From the NCBI GenBank assembly GCA_963806015.1, contig CAWDWM010000005.1, positions 248,001-312,000 on the forward strand: DNA of 64,000 bases. The letters run 5' to 3'. The first letter of the stretch is position 1. Each line of letters opens with the position of its first letter. The DNA is from JAOPZW01 sp963806015. GTDB lineage: Bacteria > Actinomycetota > Thermoleophilia > Solirubrobacterales > Solirubrobacteraceae. This document shows, piece after piece, positions 16,117 through 25,241 of this stretch. A program made the translations under genes and the position numbers. Under the pieces are notes generated by a model. That model had not been told where the DNA came from. It searched no databases and saw only the letters and a list, made by a program, of their open reading frames with translations.

Positions 16117-18213
16117 TCAGCGCACGCGGTTGAGCTCGTCGACGACCTGGGCGGCGGCGCCCTCGCGGTAGAAGTCGACCGACACCACGTTCGGAAGCAT
16201 GGCGCGCCGCTTGCGGCAGCGCGCCACGCGGCCGGCGAGGAAGTCGTGGGCGTTCACGCGGCGGGCGATCGACACGAGCGGCAGCGGCGGAGTGTCGACC
16301 CAGTGGTTGACGAGCAGCAGGGACCCGGCGGTGCCACCGCGGTTGGGTTCGCAGCTCGCAGGCCCCTCGAGCGCCGCGACGCTCCGGAACAGGAACGGTG
16401 TCTCCTGCATGACCGCCGGCTGATGATGGATCCACGGCGCACCGCCGGCACGGTTCTCAGCGAGCACGATCACGCGCTCGTCGCGGTCGATCAGCTCGCG
16501 CAGCGTCGGCCACGGGCGGTCGGCGTCACCGAGGTAGACCTCGTCGGCCAGGCCGCTATCGCGGATCACCTTCGCGGTGTCGGCCGCGCTGGTCTCGTCC
16601 TGGATCGACAGCACCACCACCTCCTCGGGATGGCGGACCATGAATCGATGGACGGACTGCAGCGCGTCGAGGGCACGGGTCGCGCCGACCTCGCACAAGG
16701 TGTGGCAGAGGAAGAGCTGCCGCCGGCCCTTGGGGTTGCGGCCGATGCGCCGGCTCACCCGCTCGGCGGTCGCCACCCCGCGCTCGCCGATCTCGGCCAC
16801 CAGCTTGGACCGCTTGGAGTTCTCGGGTGCGAGCTCCGTGGCCACTCCGCGGGTGGTGCTGATCCCGTAGTGCGTGTCGATCATGAGCGCGCGGACGCCG
16901 TCGGCCAGCTGCTGGGGGATCCCGACGTCCTGCGCGGCGAAGAACCACCCCGGCTCGTCGGCGGCCGCCATCGCGTTGTGGGTGCCGAGGAACGCGACCT
17001 GGTCGACGCGCCGGTCGCACAGCGCGGCGTGGCCGTTGCAGCGCCCGACCCGCGCGACCGCCGGGCTCTCGCCGCCGGAGAGCAACGCGGCCACCGCGAC
17101 AGCGGCCGTGACGAGGACCGCCACCACCCCCACGCGCAGCGCGCGGCGGGGGCTGGGGCCGCGCAGCCGTGGCGCGGACTCGGGCGGCCCGGCGGCCAGC
17201 GCCAGCACCTCGGCCGTCGCGGCGAGGACGAGCAGCGCCCCGACCGCCACGATCACCGCCCCGAGGACAGTGCGCGGCCACAGGACCATCGCGACGCCCA
17301 CCGCGATCACCGCCAGCGCGCGCAGCACGCGCTCGAGCCGGTTGCGCGGTGGGGTCGCGGCCACCGACCAGACCCGGCGCAGCAGCGCCATGACAGGGAT
17401 CGGGCGCACGACCGCAGCGGCCGCGAGGGCGACCACGATCCCGGCGAACGCCGCAGCCAGTGCCCACGCCGTGACCGGATCCAGCCAGACGCCGAGCGCG
17501 GCACGCACCGCCGCGCGGTCGGCCGGGCCGACGCTGTCGGCCAGAAGCGCCGGAGCGAGTGCCGCCACCAGGGCGACGGCGACGCCCACCACGGCGCACG
17601 CGACACCGAGCCGGAGCACCGACGCGCGCCGGGAGTCGGTGACCACAAGGGCGACGAGCGCCAGGACCAGCGCCGCGGCCAGGGCGATCCACTTGGCGGG
17701 GCGAGCACGATCGGCGTGCTCGGCGATGCGCAGCATGAACCCGTGAACGCCGCCGTGGATGCGCGCCACGCGCGTGATCACGCGCGTGGGCATCCGGTCG
17801 GCCGCCCGCGGCGCCAGCCGCTCGACGACGTCGGCCACCAGCAGGCCGGCGTCGCGGAGTTGCAGGGTGAGCCCTCGGCTGTGCGCATCGAACGCCGAGC
17901 GATGGGCGTCGAGCGCTGCGCGGCGCACCAGCGAGCGGAACTGCGGCGTCCCGACGACGGCGCGCGCGGCGAGCTCGACGATCGGTCGCAGGCCCACGAG
18001 GTCGGGCCGGGCGCCGACCACCACGTCGGTCAGCCGGCGGGCGGCGGCGTCACGGACCGGCGCGGTTTGCAGCGCGGCCGCCGCGCGGTCGGCGAACGGG
18101 TCCGAGGCGAAGAATGTGTGGTCGGCGTAGGCGAGGATGCCGGCGATCGCCAGTGCCATCGCACTGAGCACGGCCAGGGCCCATGAGACCGCCCCCGCGC
18201 GCCGCCCGCGCAT
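16117..18213 (-). CDS. Membrane-anchored PI-PLC-like phosphodiesterase
   Basis: A 698-residue protein. An N-terminal membrane segment (about 10-30) is followed by a polar, helix-rich stretch, then several hydrophobic helices between about 170 and 390. The C-terminal 300 residues form a PI-PLC-X-like TIM barrel. The first catalytic histidine is in VAFLGTHNAMA (about 409), the second in LFLCHTLCEVG (about 501), with VVVLSIQDET and LLLVNHW strands between. Bacterial members are Ca-independent phosphodiesterases; the substrate is unknown. It overlaps the upstream phosphodiester-glycosidase gene by one base and is probably translated from the same transcript. Confidence 0.82.
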   Translation of the reverse strand: MRGRRAGAVSWALAVLSAMALAIAGILAYADHTFFASDPFADRAAAALQTAPVRDAAARRLTDVVVGARPDLVGLRPIVELAARAVVGTPQFRSLVRRAALDAHRSAFDAHSRGLTLQLRDAGLLVADVVERLAPRAADRMPTRVITRVARIHGGVHGFMLRIAEHADRARPAKWIALAAALVLALVALVVTDSRRASVLRLGVACAVVGVAVALVAALAPALLADSVGPADRAAVRAALGVWLDPVTAWALAAAFAGIVVALAAAAVVRPIPVMALLRRVWSVAATPPRNRLERVLRALAVIAVGVAMVLWPRTVLGAVIVAVGALLVLAATAEVLALAAGPPESAPRLRGPSPRRALRVGVVAVLVTAAVAVAALLSGGESPAVARVGRCNGHAALCDRRVDQVAFLGTHNAMAAADEPGWFFAAQDVGIPQQLADGVRALMIDTHYGISTTRGVATELAPENSKRSKLVAEIGERGVATAERVSRRIGRNPKGRRQLFLCHTLCEVGATRALDALQSVHRFMVRHPEEVVVLSIQDETSAADTAKVIRDSGLADEVYLGDADRPWPTLRELIDRDERVIVLAENRAGGAPWIHHQPAVMQETPFLFRSVAALEGPASCEPNRGGTAGSLLLVNHWVDTPPLPLVSIARRVNAHDFLAGRVARCRKRRAMLPNVVSVDFYREGAAAQVVDELNRVR

Positions 18214-18956
18214 CAGGCAACCGGCTCGAGCGCCAGCGCGGTCACGACCCTGCGGGTCTGCGGCGCGGGCTGGTCCTGGTTGGAATACGGGCGATTGAGG
18301 AGATGCCCGCGATGGACGAGCGTCGTCGAGCCGCCACCGTCGAGGTTGATCGCGCGCTGCGCTCCGAGGTCGACCATGACCGCGGCGAGCTCGAGCATCG
18401 ACAGGCCGGCGTCGACGTTGGTGCGCCGCCCGTCGCAGGCCACCGTGATGAGCGCGTCGTCGGCGATCCCGAACGCCGCCCGGGGATGCCGGTCCTGGGT
18501 GATGTCGGAATCGAACTGCTCGGATGCGGCGCTGAAGCCCTCGTGGTCGGCCTGCGGGTCGAAGGCGACGGCGCCGTCCGCGACGAGCAGCGGGCCCGCC
18601 TGCAGGAGGTCGCCGTCGGGCCGCTCGGGCGCCGCGTCACGCGCGACGATCCGGACGCCGTCGCCGTCGCTCACCACGCACGCGCGGCGCGGCGCGTAGA
18701 CCGCGGGCAGCGGCTCGTGGCGGACACCGCGGCCGGCGGCCCACACCTCGCCGAGCGGGCGATACGGGTCGCGCACGAAGAAGCCGCCGACCACGGCCTC
18801 CTCGACCGCGGTCGACCGGCACACGACGTCCAGGCGCTGCGGTCGCGGGAAGAACACGACGCGCACGCGCGTATGCCCGATCGGATGGCGCACGGCGTAC
18901 ACCGTGGTGGTCTCGCCGTCGTCGAGGGACTGACGCCAGAGCCGGTACTCGATCAC
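18213..18956 (-). CDS. Phosphodiester glycosidase (NAGPA-like) family protein
   Basis: A 247-residue protein with the NAGPA domain signature AINLDGGGSTTLVHRGHLLN near residues 205-224, preceded by AAFGIADDALITVACDGRR. No signal peptide is visible, unusual for a family that often acts outside the cell. Known members remove a sugar from phosphodiester-linked substrates. Its position between a universal stress protein and a PI-PLC-like enzyme suggests a shared phosphodiester substrate or stress response (inference). The start overlaps the USP stop by four bases. Confidence 0.82.
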   Translation of the reverse strand: MIEYRLWRQSLDDGETTTVYAVRHPIGHTRVRVVFFPRPQRLDVVCRSTAVEEAVVGGFFVRDPYRPLGEVWAAGRGVRHEPLPAVYAPRRACVVSDGDGVRIVARDAAPERPDGDLLQAGPLLVADGAVAFDPQADHEGFSAASEQFDSDITQDRHPRAAFGIADDALITVACDGRRTNVDAGLSMLELAAVMVDLGAQRAINLDGGGSTTLVHRGHLLNRPYSNQDQPAPQTRRVVTALALEPVA

Positions 18957-19402
18957 ACGACGACGACGGGCCGGTGGTAGGCGTTCACCACGTCCCGCGA
19001 GACGCTGCCCATCACGGCGCTCTTCAGTCCCGACAGCCCGCGCTGGCCGATCACGATCGCGGGCGCATCGAGCTCGTCCGCGGTGGCCGCGATGAGCTCC
19101 GCGGTCTTGCGATCGGCGGCAAGCAGCAGGGGCTCGGCGTCGAAGCCGGCCTCACGGGCGATGGCCACGCCCCGCTCGACGACATCGAGCGCGTCGGCCT
19201 CGCCACTCACGGGCGCGTCGATGCGCCCGCCCGTCAGGGCCTGCGCCACGCCGAGTGAGCGCTCGGTCGGCTTGTACGCGTAGAGGACGCGCGCCGCACG
19301 GCCGCGCCCCACGAGCACCGGCGCGATCCGTATCGCGCGCTCCGCCGCCTCGGAGCCGTCGTAGCAGAGCACGAACGGCCCCTGCGGATCTTCGACGGTC
19401 AT
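18953..19402 (-). CDS. Universal stress protein (UspA family)
   Basis: A 149-residue single-domain USP. FVLCYDGSEAAERAI is the first beta strand with the ATP-contacting Asp. GQRGLSGLKSAVMGSVSRDV matches the G-x2-G-x9-G-S ATP-binding loop, and RPVVVV is the last strand. A strong GGAGGATC Shine-Dalgarno (19407-19414) precedes ATG 19402. It is the first gene of a three-gene overlapping operon with NAGPA-like and PI-PLC-like genes. Confidence 0.92.
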   Translation of the reverse strand: MTVEDPQGPFVLCYDGSEAAERAIRIAPVLVGRGRAARVLYAYKPTERSLGVAQALTGGRIDAPVSGEADALDVVERGVAIAREAGFDAEPLLLAADRKTAELIAATADELDAPAIVIGQRGLSGLKSAVMGSVSRDVVNAYHRPVVVV

Positions 19403-19454
19403 CGGTGATCCTCCGTGTGTTCGGCACGCATGGCGGGCATATTCGCAGGCGGCG

Positions 19455-20318
19455 TCAGGCGCCGCCGTACGCGACGACCAGGTCGGTCGCGATGCCCAGC
19501 AGGAAGCCGATGCCGAGCATGTAGAGCCCGAGCTCCGCGTGCCCCAGGCGGCGCACGCCGGCCCAGATCTCGCCGATGACGTACAGGATCGCCCCGCCGG
19601 CGAGTGCGTAGAAGCACAGCTCGAGCGCGGCGCTGGTCACCTGGTAGCCCAACATCGCGCCCAGGAAGGTCGGCCCGCCGCCGACCAGGCCCGCCAGCCC
19701 CAGCCAGCGCCACGAAGGGCGCACGCCTCCGAGCGGGCCGACGATCCCGAACCCCTCGGTCGCGTTGTGCAGCGCGAAGCCGATGATCAGCACGGTGGCG
19801 AGCGCGATCTCGCCCGCCTGGGCGGAGACCCCGATGGCGAGACCTTCGGCGAAGTTGTGCAGGCCGATCGCAATGGCGATCGTCATCGCCGTCCGCAGGG
19901 CCCGGTGGTCGAGCGTCTCGAACGCCTTGCGGTGCTCGGCGATCTCCGCGGGGCTCATGGCCAGCGTCGACTCGGCGCCGGCCATCGGCGGCAGCGCGCG
20001 CGCCGACGCTCCCAGGCGCCGCTGGACCGTCGCGATGCCGCCGACGCCGGCCAGGAAGCCTGCGCTGAGCAGCGCGAAGAGCCCGATCACCGGCCACAGC
20101 GAGGCGTGGTGCTCCTTGTAGGCGTCGAGGTGGGTCTCGAGGATCCCCAGCGCCGCGGCCCCGACGTCCATGAAGATGAACGCCAGGATCCCGGCCGACA
20201 GCATCGACAGCCCGACGCGCGCGCGCATGCTCAGCCACTGCGCGCGGCCGAGGGGCAGCCCCAGGAAGATGGTGGAGCCGGCGATGGCGCCGAGCGCGGC
20301 GGTCTCTGCGAAGGACAT
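19455..20318 (-). CDS. ZIP-family divalent metal transporter
   Basis: A 287-residue integral membrane protein with about eight segments. The ZIP signature in TM4 is HNFAEGLAIG (about 150-159), and TM5 carries LHNATEGFGI, giving the His/Asn/Glu binuclear metal site. Between segments three and four lies a polar loop with MSPAEIAEHRKAF. It imports zinc, iron or manganese into the cytoplasm. Two adjacent metalloregulator-like palindromes lie 17-44 bases upstream, implying repression by a metal-loaded DtxR/MntR/Fur-type protein. Confidence 0.9.
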   Translation of the reverse strand: MSFAETAALGAIAGSTIFLGLPLGRAQWLSMRARVGLSMLSAGILAFIFMDVGAAALGILETHLDAYKEHHASLWPVIGLFALLSAGFLAGVGGIATVQRRLGASARALPPMAGAESTLAMSPAEIAEHRKAFETLDHRALRTAMTIAIAIGLHNFAEGLAIGVSAQAGEIALATVLIIGFALHNATEGFGIVGPLGGVRPSWRWLGLAGLVGGGPTFLGAMLGYQVTSAALELCFYALAGGAILYVIGEIWAGVRRLGHAELGLYMLGIGFLLGIATDLVVAYGGA

Positions 20319-20334
20319 GAGCGGTGGCCTCGGA

Positions 20335-20362
20335 TTAGGGCGCCCGAATTAGGACCTCCTAA
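20335..20362. promoter_or_regulatory. Tandem 14-bp palindromes, likely metalloregulator operators
   Basis: TTAGGGC-GCCCGAA (20335-20348, one mismatch) is directly followed by TTAGGA-CC-TCCTAA (20349-20362, perfect). The TTAGG/CCTAA half-sites resemble DtxR/IdeR/MntR boxes, although the spacing is shorter than the 19-bp IdeR consensus. They lie just upstream of the ZIP transporter start, in the place of its promoter. Confidence 0.65.
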
Positions 20363-20463
20363 GTCGTACCACATCGCAGTGGCGCTCGATCCGGCGCAGT
20401 CAGGCGGCGTTCAGGTCCACCCCGCCATGATCGTGCCATGTCGCTGACCCAAGGCGGCTCGTC

Positions 20464-21111
20464 ATGGCCTCGCTGACCGGCCAGCTCACCAGCTGGATCG
20501 GCCACCACGGCGCCTATGCCGTCTTCGCGATCATGGCCCTCGACGCGCTGTTCCCGGTCGGCGGCGAGCTGACCATGCTCTACGCCGGAGCCCTCGCCGC
20601 CGGGGCGATCAGCGGCCAGCACCCGGTGCTGCTCGGCCATCCGCTGCAGACCGGCTTGGAGAGCTATCTCGTCCTGGCGACCGCCGGTACCCTCGGCTAC
20701 CTGCTCGGCTCCCTGATCGGCTGGGCGATCGGACGCTGGGGCGAGCGGTCATTGCTCGAGCGCCACGGGCGCTGGCTGCACCTCAAGCCCGAGAACCTCG
20801 AACGCGCCGAGCGCTGGTTCGATCGCCACGGGCGGGCGGCCGTCTTCCTCGGGCGCCTCACGCCGGTCGTGCGCTCCTTCATCTCGATACCGGCTGGGGC
20901 GCTGGGCAGCCCGCTCGGCCCGTACACCCTGCTCACCCTCGCCGGCTCGGCCATCTGGTGCTTCGGCTTCGCCGCCGTCGGGTGGGCGCTGGGCTCGAGC
21001 TACGCGTCCGTCCATCACGCCTTCCGCTACGTCGACGCGCTGGCGGTGGCCGCCGTCGCGGCGGGGCTGGCCGCGGTGCTCGTCCGCCGGCGACGGCCCG
21101 TGCGCCGGTGA
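20464..21111 (+). CDS. DedA-family membrane protein
   Basis: A 215-residue DedA/SNARE-associated (VTT) protein. The N-terminal re-entrant region has ALDALFPVGGELTML. The conserved FLGRLTPVVRSFISIPAGAL, with the essential Arg residues, is at about 123-142. C-terminal helices carry GSAIWCFGFAAVGWALGS. Relatives are undecaprenyl-phosphate or phospholipid flippases. ATG 20464 is chosen as the first methionine before the first helix. The following propeller gene starts in its stop codon (GTGA). Confidence 0.9.
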   Translation: MASLTGQLTSWIGHHGAYAVFAIMALDALFPVGGELTMLYAGALAAGAISGQHPVLLGHPLQTGLESYLVLATAGTLGYLLGSLIGWAIGRWGERSLLERHGRWLHLKPENLERAERWFDRHGRAAVFLGRLTPVVRSFISIPAGALGSPLGPYTLLTLAGSAIWCFGFAAVGWALGSSYASVHHAFRYVDALAVAAVAAGLAAVLVRRRRPVRR

Positions 21112-23129
21112 CGGCCCGGGCCGCACGCGGCGCGATCGTCGCGATGCTGGTGGCCATGGCGGTGACGGCCTGCGGATCGCACCCGGCGGCACCGCAGCAT
21201 CGCGCGTCGCGCTCCACGCCCCCCGAGGCCGGCACCGCGCGCCCCCGCGCGACGGTGAGCGTCGGGCTGCGCGTGGTGGGATCGCGCTCGCTGCCCGCGC
21301 CCGTGCAGCTGCCCGGCCTGGCCCGCGTCGGGACGACGGTCCTCGCCGCCGGCGGCCTCGACACCGCCGACAGCTCCGTGGCCGACATCGTGCGCCTGGC
21401 GCCGGGAACGGCGCGGCGGGTGGGCGCGCTGCCCGCCGCGGTCCACGACGTCGGCGCCGCCGCGCTGGGGTCGAGCGTCTACGTGTTCGGCGGCGGCACG
21501 GCGCGCGGCCCGACCGACGCCATCACGCGGGTCACGCCGGGCGGGCGCTCGCAGCTCGCCGGCCACCTGCCGGTCGCGATGTCGGACACGACCGCGGTGA
21601 CGCTGGGCGCCACCGCCTACGTCGTCGGCGGCTTCACGGCGGCCACCCCGCTGCGCTCGGTGCTCGCGTTCCGTCCGGGCACGGCTCCGCGCGAGGTCGC
21701 CGCCCTGCCCCACCCGTTGCGCTACGCCGCCGCCGCGGCGGTGGGCGGGCGTCTGCTCATCGCCGGCGGCACCGACGGGACCCGGGCGCGCGACGAGATC
21801 CTCAGCGTCGATCCCGCCCGCCATCGCGTGCGCGTCATCGGCCACCTCCCGGCCCGCCTCGCGCACGCCGCCGGCGCAGCGCTCGGGAATACCTTCTACG
21901 TCCTGGGCGGCCGCGGCGACGCGACGGCCAGCCAGAGACGCGGCATCTGGGCCATCGATCCCGCCACAGGGCACGTGCGCGCCGCCGGGCGGCTGCCGAC
22001 AGCGCTCTCGGACCTCGGCGCGGTGGCGGCAGGCGACCGGCTGCTCGTGGCCGGCGGGCGCGACGCGCGCGGCGTCGTGCACCATGAGCTGCTCGCCTTC
22101 GCGCGCAGCGCCCACATCGTCGCCCGCACCGCGGCGCTCGACATCTACGCCGCCACGCGCCCGGGGATGCTGGCGCCCCAGGTGCGCGGCGACGTCGCGC
22201 GCGTCTACGTGCCCAACTCGCAGTCAAACACCGTCGACGTCATCGATCAGCGCACGGCCAGGATCGTCGACCACTTCGCCGTCGGCGCCCTGCCCCAGCA
22301 CGTGACCCCCTCCTGGGACCTGCGCACGCTCTGGGTCAGCAACGACAACGGCAACAGCCTGACCCCGATCGACGCGCGCACCGGCCGTCACGGCCGCCCG
22401 GTCGCGGTCTCCGACCCCTACAACCTGTACTTCACCGCCGATGGGCGTCGCGCGATCGTGGTCGCCGAGGCGCATCGCGAGCTCGACTTCCGCGAGCCCC
22501 ATACCATGCGCCTGGTCAAGGCGCTGCACACGCCCACGTGCGCCGGCGTCGACCACATGGACTACACCGCGGACGGCCGCTTCGCGCTCGTCTCCTGCGA
22601 GTTCGCCGGGAGGATGGTGGTGGTGGACCTGCGCCGCGAGCGCGTGGTCAAGGGCATCGACCTGCGGGCGGGGGCGATGCCTCAGGACGTCAAGCTCTCG
22701 CCGGACGGGCGGACGTTCTATGTCGCCGACATGGCCTCCAACGGCGTCTGGCTGATCGATGCGCACAGCATGCGCAAGGAGCGCTTCCAGCCCACCGGCC
22801 GCGGCGCCCACGGGCTGTATCCGAGCCGCGACTCCCGGTACCTCTACGTCTCCAACCGCGCGGCCGGGACGATCAGCGTGATCTCGTTTCGCACGCGGCG
22901 TCCGGTGCGCACCTGGCGGATCCCGGGCGGCTCGCCCGACATGGGCGGCGTCTCCGCCGACGGGCGCGTGCTGTGGCTCTCGGGCCGCTACAACAGCGAG
23001 GTCTACGCGATCTCCACCAGCACGGGGCGCCTTCTGCACCGCATCCCGGTCGGCCACGGACCGCACGGTCTCTGCGTCTGGCCCCAGCCCGGCCGCTACT
23101 CGATCGGGCACACCGGGATCCTGCGGTAG
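21108..23129 (+). CDS. Lipoprotein with two beta-propellers (Kelch-like + YVTN)
   Basis: A 673-residue exported protein. The GTG start overlaps the dedA stop; the signal sequence ends in the lipobox AVTAC (Cys about 24). Residues about 60-335 contain repeated Kelch-like blades with GG doublets (VLAAGGLD, VYVFGGGT, AYVVGGF, LLIAGGTD, FYVLGGRG, LLVAGGRD). Residues about 360-670 are a YVTN/NHL-type propeller with blades such as VYVPNSQSNTVDVID, LWVSNDNGNSLTPID and LYVSNRAAGTISVIS. It is probably cell-surface bound, scaffolding or sensing. Coupling to DedA suggests envelope function (inference). Confidence 0.87.
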   Translation: MTARAARGAIVAMLVAMAVTACGSHPAAPQHRASRSTPPEAGTARPRATVSVGLRVVGSRSLPAPVQLPGLARVGTTVLAAGGLDTADSSVADIVRLAPGTARRVGALPAAVHDVGAAALGSSVYVFGGGTARGPTDAITRVTPGGRSQLAGHLPVAMSDTTAVTLGATAYVVGGFTAATPLRSVLAFRPGTAPREVAALPHPLRYAAAAAVGGRLLIAGGTDGTRARDEILSVDPARHRVRVIGHLPARLAHAAGAALGNTFYVLGGRGDATASQRRGIWAIDPATGHVRAAGRLPTALSDLGAVAAGDRLLVAGGRDARGVVHHELLAFARSAHIVARTAALDIYAATRPGMLAPQVRGDVARVYVPNSQSNTVDVIDQRTARIVDHFAVGALPQHVTPSWDLRTLWVSNDNGNSLTPIDARTGRHGRPVAVSDPYNLYFTADGRRAIVVAEAHRELDFREPHTMRLVKALHTPTCAGVDHMDYTADGRFALVSCEFAGRMVVVDLRRERVVKGIDLRAGAMPQDVKLSPDGRTFYVADMASNGVWLIDAHSMRKERFQPTGRGAHGLYPSRDSRYLYVSNRAAGTISVISFRTRRPVRTWRIPGGSPDMGGVSADGRVLWLSGRYNSEVYAISTSTGRLLHRIPVGHGPHGLCVWPQPGRYSIGHTGILR

Positions 23130-23149
23130 CGCCCATTCAGGGCCGGCCG

Positions 23150-24496
23150 TCACGCCGGCAGGCGCACCTCGAACTGCGCCCCGGCTCCTGGCGACGACGG
23201 CACCAGCGTCACGTCGCCCCCGATCGCCTTGGCCAGCCTGCGCGCAAGCGGCAGCCCGAGCCCCGCGCCGCGGTGACCGTTGACCCCCGCCGTGCGCGCA
23301 CCCGGCTCGAAGAGCACCGCGCGCGCCCCGGGCTCCACACCCGGGCCGTCGTCGGCCACGGTGACCACGATCGCGCCGTCACGGGCCACCGCGCTGAGGA
23401 TCACGCGCGCCCGCGCGTAGCGGCGGGCGTTGTCGAGCAGGGGCGCGACGATCCGCTCGACGACCTCGGCGTCGACGCCGGCCATCATCGGCGCCGGCGG
23501 CGCGCGCACGTCGAGCTCGACGTCGCGCTCGGCCAGCGCGGCGGTCCAGCCCGAGGCGATCCGGGCCAGGACGCGCCCGAGCTCGCTGCGGCCGGACTCC
23601 AGCTGCGCCTCGGCGCGCGCGGCCGCCATCAGGGTCTCGAGGATCTCGCTCATCTGCGCGGCGCTGCGCGCGACCAGCGCGTAGGCCTCGCGGCGCTCCT
23701 CGGGCGAGCGCTCACGGCGTTGCAGCAGCTCGAGCTCGGCCACGATCCGCGCCAGCGGCGTGCGCAGCTCATGCGAGAGCTCGGCCGACAGGCGCTGCTC
23801 GTGGCGCAGGCTCGCCGCCACGCGATCCAGCAGCGCGTCGAACGTCCGGGCGAGGTCGCCCAGCTCGTCGGGACGTGGTGTCGCGCCGAAGCGCTTTGCC
23901 GGGTCGTGCTCGCTCCAGTCGGCGGCCGACGCGGTCATCTCGCGCACCGGATCCAGCGCGCGCCCGACGGTGATCCAGGTCAGCACGCCGACCGCGACCA
24001 GCAGCACGACCGCCAGCGCCAGCGATCCCAGCAGCGCCAGATCGGTGCTGCGGTCGTAGGCCGCCAGCGATTGCGCGGCGATCACCGTGCCGACCTGGCG
24101 CCGGCCGTCGGGAGCGCGCACCGCGGCCGCATAGAGGCGCACGTCGGCGCCCGGCACGTCGCGGAAGACGCGCGAGCGGCCGACGAGCGCATCGACCTCC
24201 CGCTGCGCGTCGGCCGACGTGGTCGGGCGCTCGAGCGGGCGCCGGCCCTCGTAGATCCACACGCGCTTGTCCAAGGCCGCATCGCCGCCGGACTCATGCA
24301 CGCGCAGGCGTCCGTCGGCGTAGGTCACGGTGCTCACCGCGGCGTCGGCGAGGGAGCGCGCGCGGTTGTCGGCGTCCGCGTTGAGGCTGCGATCCAGGGC
24401 GACGTTGAACGCGACCGTGAGCACCGCGACCGCGCCGAGCGCCGCCAGGACGCCGAGCGCGGTCAGTCGCCCCCGCAGTGTGCGAAAGCGCCTCAT
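23150..24496 (-). CDS. Sensor histidine kinase
   Basis: A 448-residue membrane kinase. TM1 (about 10-32), an extracytoplasmic domain (about 33-155), TM2 (about 158-180), then HAMP. The H-box SAELSHELRTPLARI carries the phosphorylated His (about 243). The N-box is LLDNARRYA, G1 is VADDGPGVE and G2 is HRGAGLGLPLARRLA. The start overlaps the response regulator stop (ATGA), so the kinase is co-translated after its partner. The signal is unknown. Confidence 0.93.
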   Translation of the reverse strand: MRRFRTLRGRLTALGVLAALGAVAVLTVAFNVALDRSLNADADNRARSLADAAVSTVTYADGRLRVHESGGDAALDKRVWIYEGRRPLERPTTSADAQREVDALVGRSRVFRDVPGADVRLYAAAVRAPDGRRQVGTVIAAQSLAAYDRSTDLALLGSLALAVVLLVAVGVLTWITVGRALDPVREMTASAADWSEHDPAKRFGATPRPDELGDLARTFDALLDRVAASLRHEQRLSAELSHELRTPLARIVAELELLQRRERSPEERREAYALVARSAAQMSEILETLMAAARAEAQLESGRSELGRVLARIASGWTAALAERDVELDVRAPPAPMMAGVDAEVVERIVAPLLDNARRYARARVILSAVARDGAIVVTVADDGPGVEPGARAVLFEPGARTAGVNGHRGAGLGLPLARRLAKAIGGDVTLVPSSPGAGAQFEVRLPA

Positions 24497-25158
24497 CGCA
24501 ACCGGTAGCCCACGCCGTGGGCGGTCTCGATCACCGTGGGCGCCGAGACGTCGCGCAACTTGCGCCGCAGCCGCGCGACGTACTGATCCAGCGTGTTGTC
24601 GTGGACGATCGCGCCGTCGGGCCATGCCGCGCGGACCAGGTCGCGCCGGCGTACCACGGCGCCCGGACGGGCGGCCAGCGCCGCGAGGACCCGGAACTCC
24701 GTGGGCGTGAGCGACGCCTGGCCGTCGTCGCCCGTGATCGCGTGGGCGACGGGATCCAGGCGCAGCGCACCGAGCGTGGTCGCGGGATCGGCGCCGGAGC
24801 GGCGCATCAGCGCCCGCAGGCGGGCGACCACCTCGTCGAAGTGAAACGGCTTGGTCACGTAGTCGTCGCCCCCGGCGCTGAACCCCGCCAGGCGATCGGA
24901 CATGGCGTCGCGCGCAGTGAGGAAGAGCACCGGGGCGTCGACGCCGCGCGCCCGCAGCGCCTGGCAGAGGTCGCGCCCGTCGGCGTCGGGCAGGCCGATA
25001 TCGATGACCAGGCCGTCGGGCATGTCCCCGCTGCGCGCCATCGCGGCGGCGGCGTCGCCCACGGCCTCGACCACGAAGCCCGCCTCGCCCAGCCCGCGCG
25101 AGAGCTGCGAGCGCAGCTCGGGATCGTCCTCGACGACGAGCAGGCGGAAGACCGTCAC
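24493..25158 (-). CDS. OmpR-family response regulator
   Basis: A 221-residue regulator. The receiver domain has VVEDDPEL (acidic pocket), the phosphoacceptor Asp in LVIDIGLPD (about 53), Thr in LFLTARD and Lys in YVTKPFHFDEV. The C-terminal winged helix contains LTPTEFRVLAALAARPG and YVARLRRKL. It is first in a two-gene operon with the histidine kinase. It is divergent from the DUF5996 gene with 83 bases between. Confidence 0.94.
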   Translation of the reverse strand: MTVFRLLVVEDDPELRSQLSRGLGEAGFVVEAVGDAAAAMARSGDMPDGLVIDIGLPDADGRDLCQALRARGVDAPVLFLTARDAMSDRLAGFSAGGDDYVTKPFHFDEVVARLRALMRRSGADPATTLGALRLDPVAHAITGDDGQASLTPTEFRVLAALAARPGAVVRRRDLVRAAWPDGAIVHDNTLDQYVARLRRKLRDVSAPTVIETAHGVGYRLR

Positions 25159-25241
25159 GGTGTCCCGCAGTATCGCGGCCTCACCCCATCGTCCGGACCA
25201 TGCGGGAGCGGGCGTCGCCGGCGCGGCGGTAGCGTTGACAC

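Noticed and set aside
16246..18186. 646-codon open frame antisense to the PI-PLC-like gene
   Set aside because: No recognisable domain; composition is that of a shadow frame, whereas the opposite strand has catalytic motifs.
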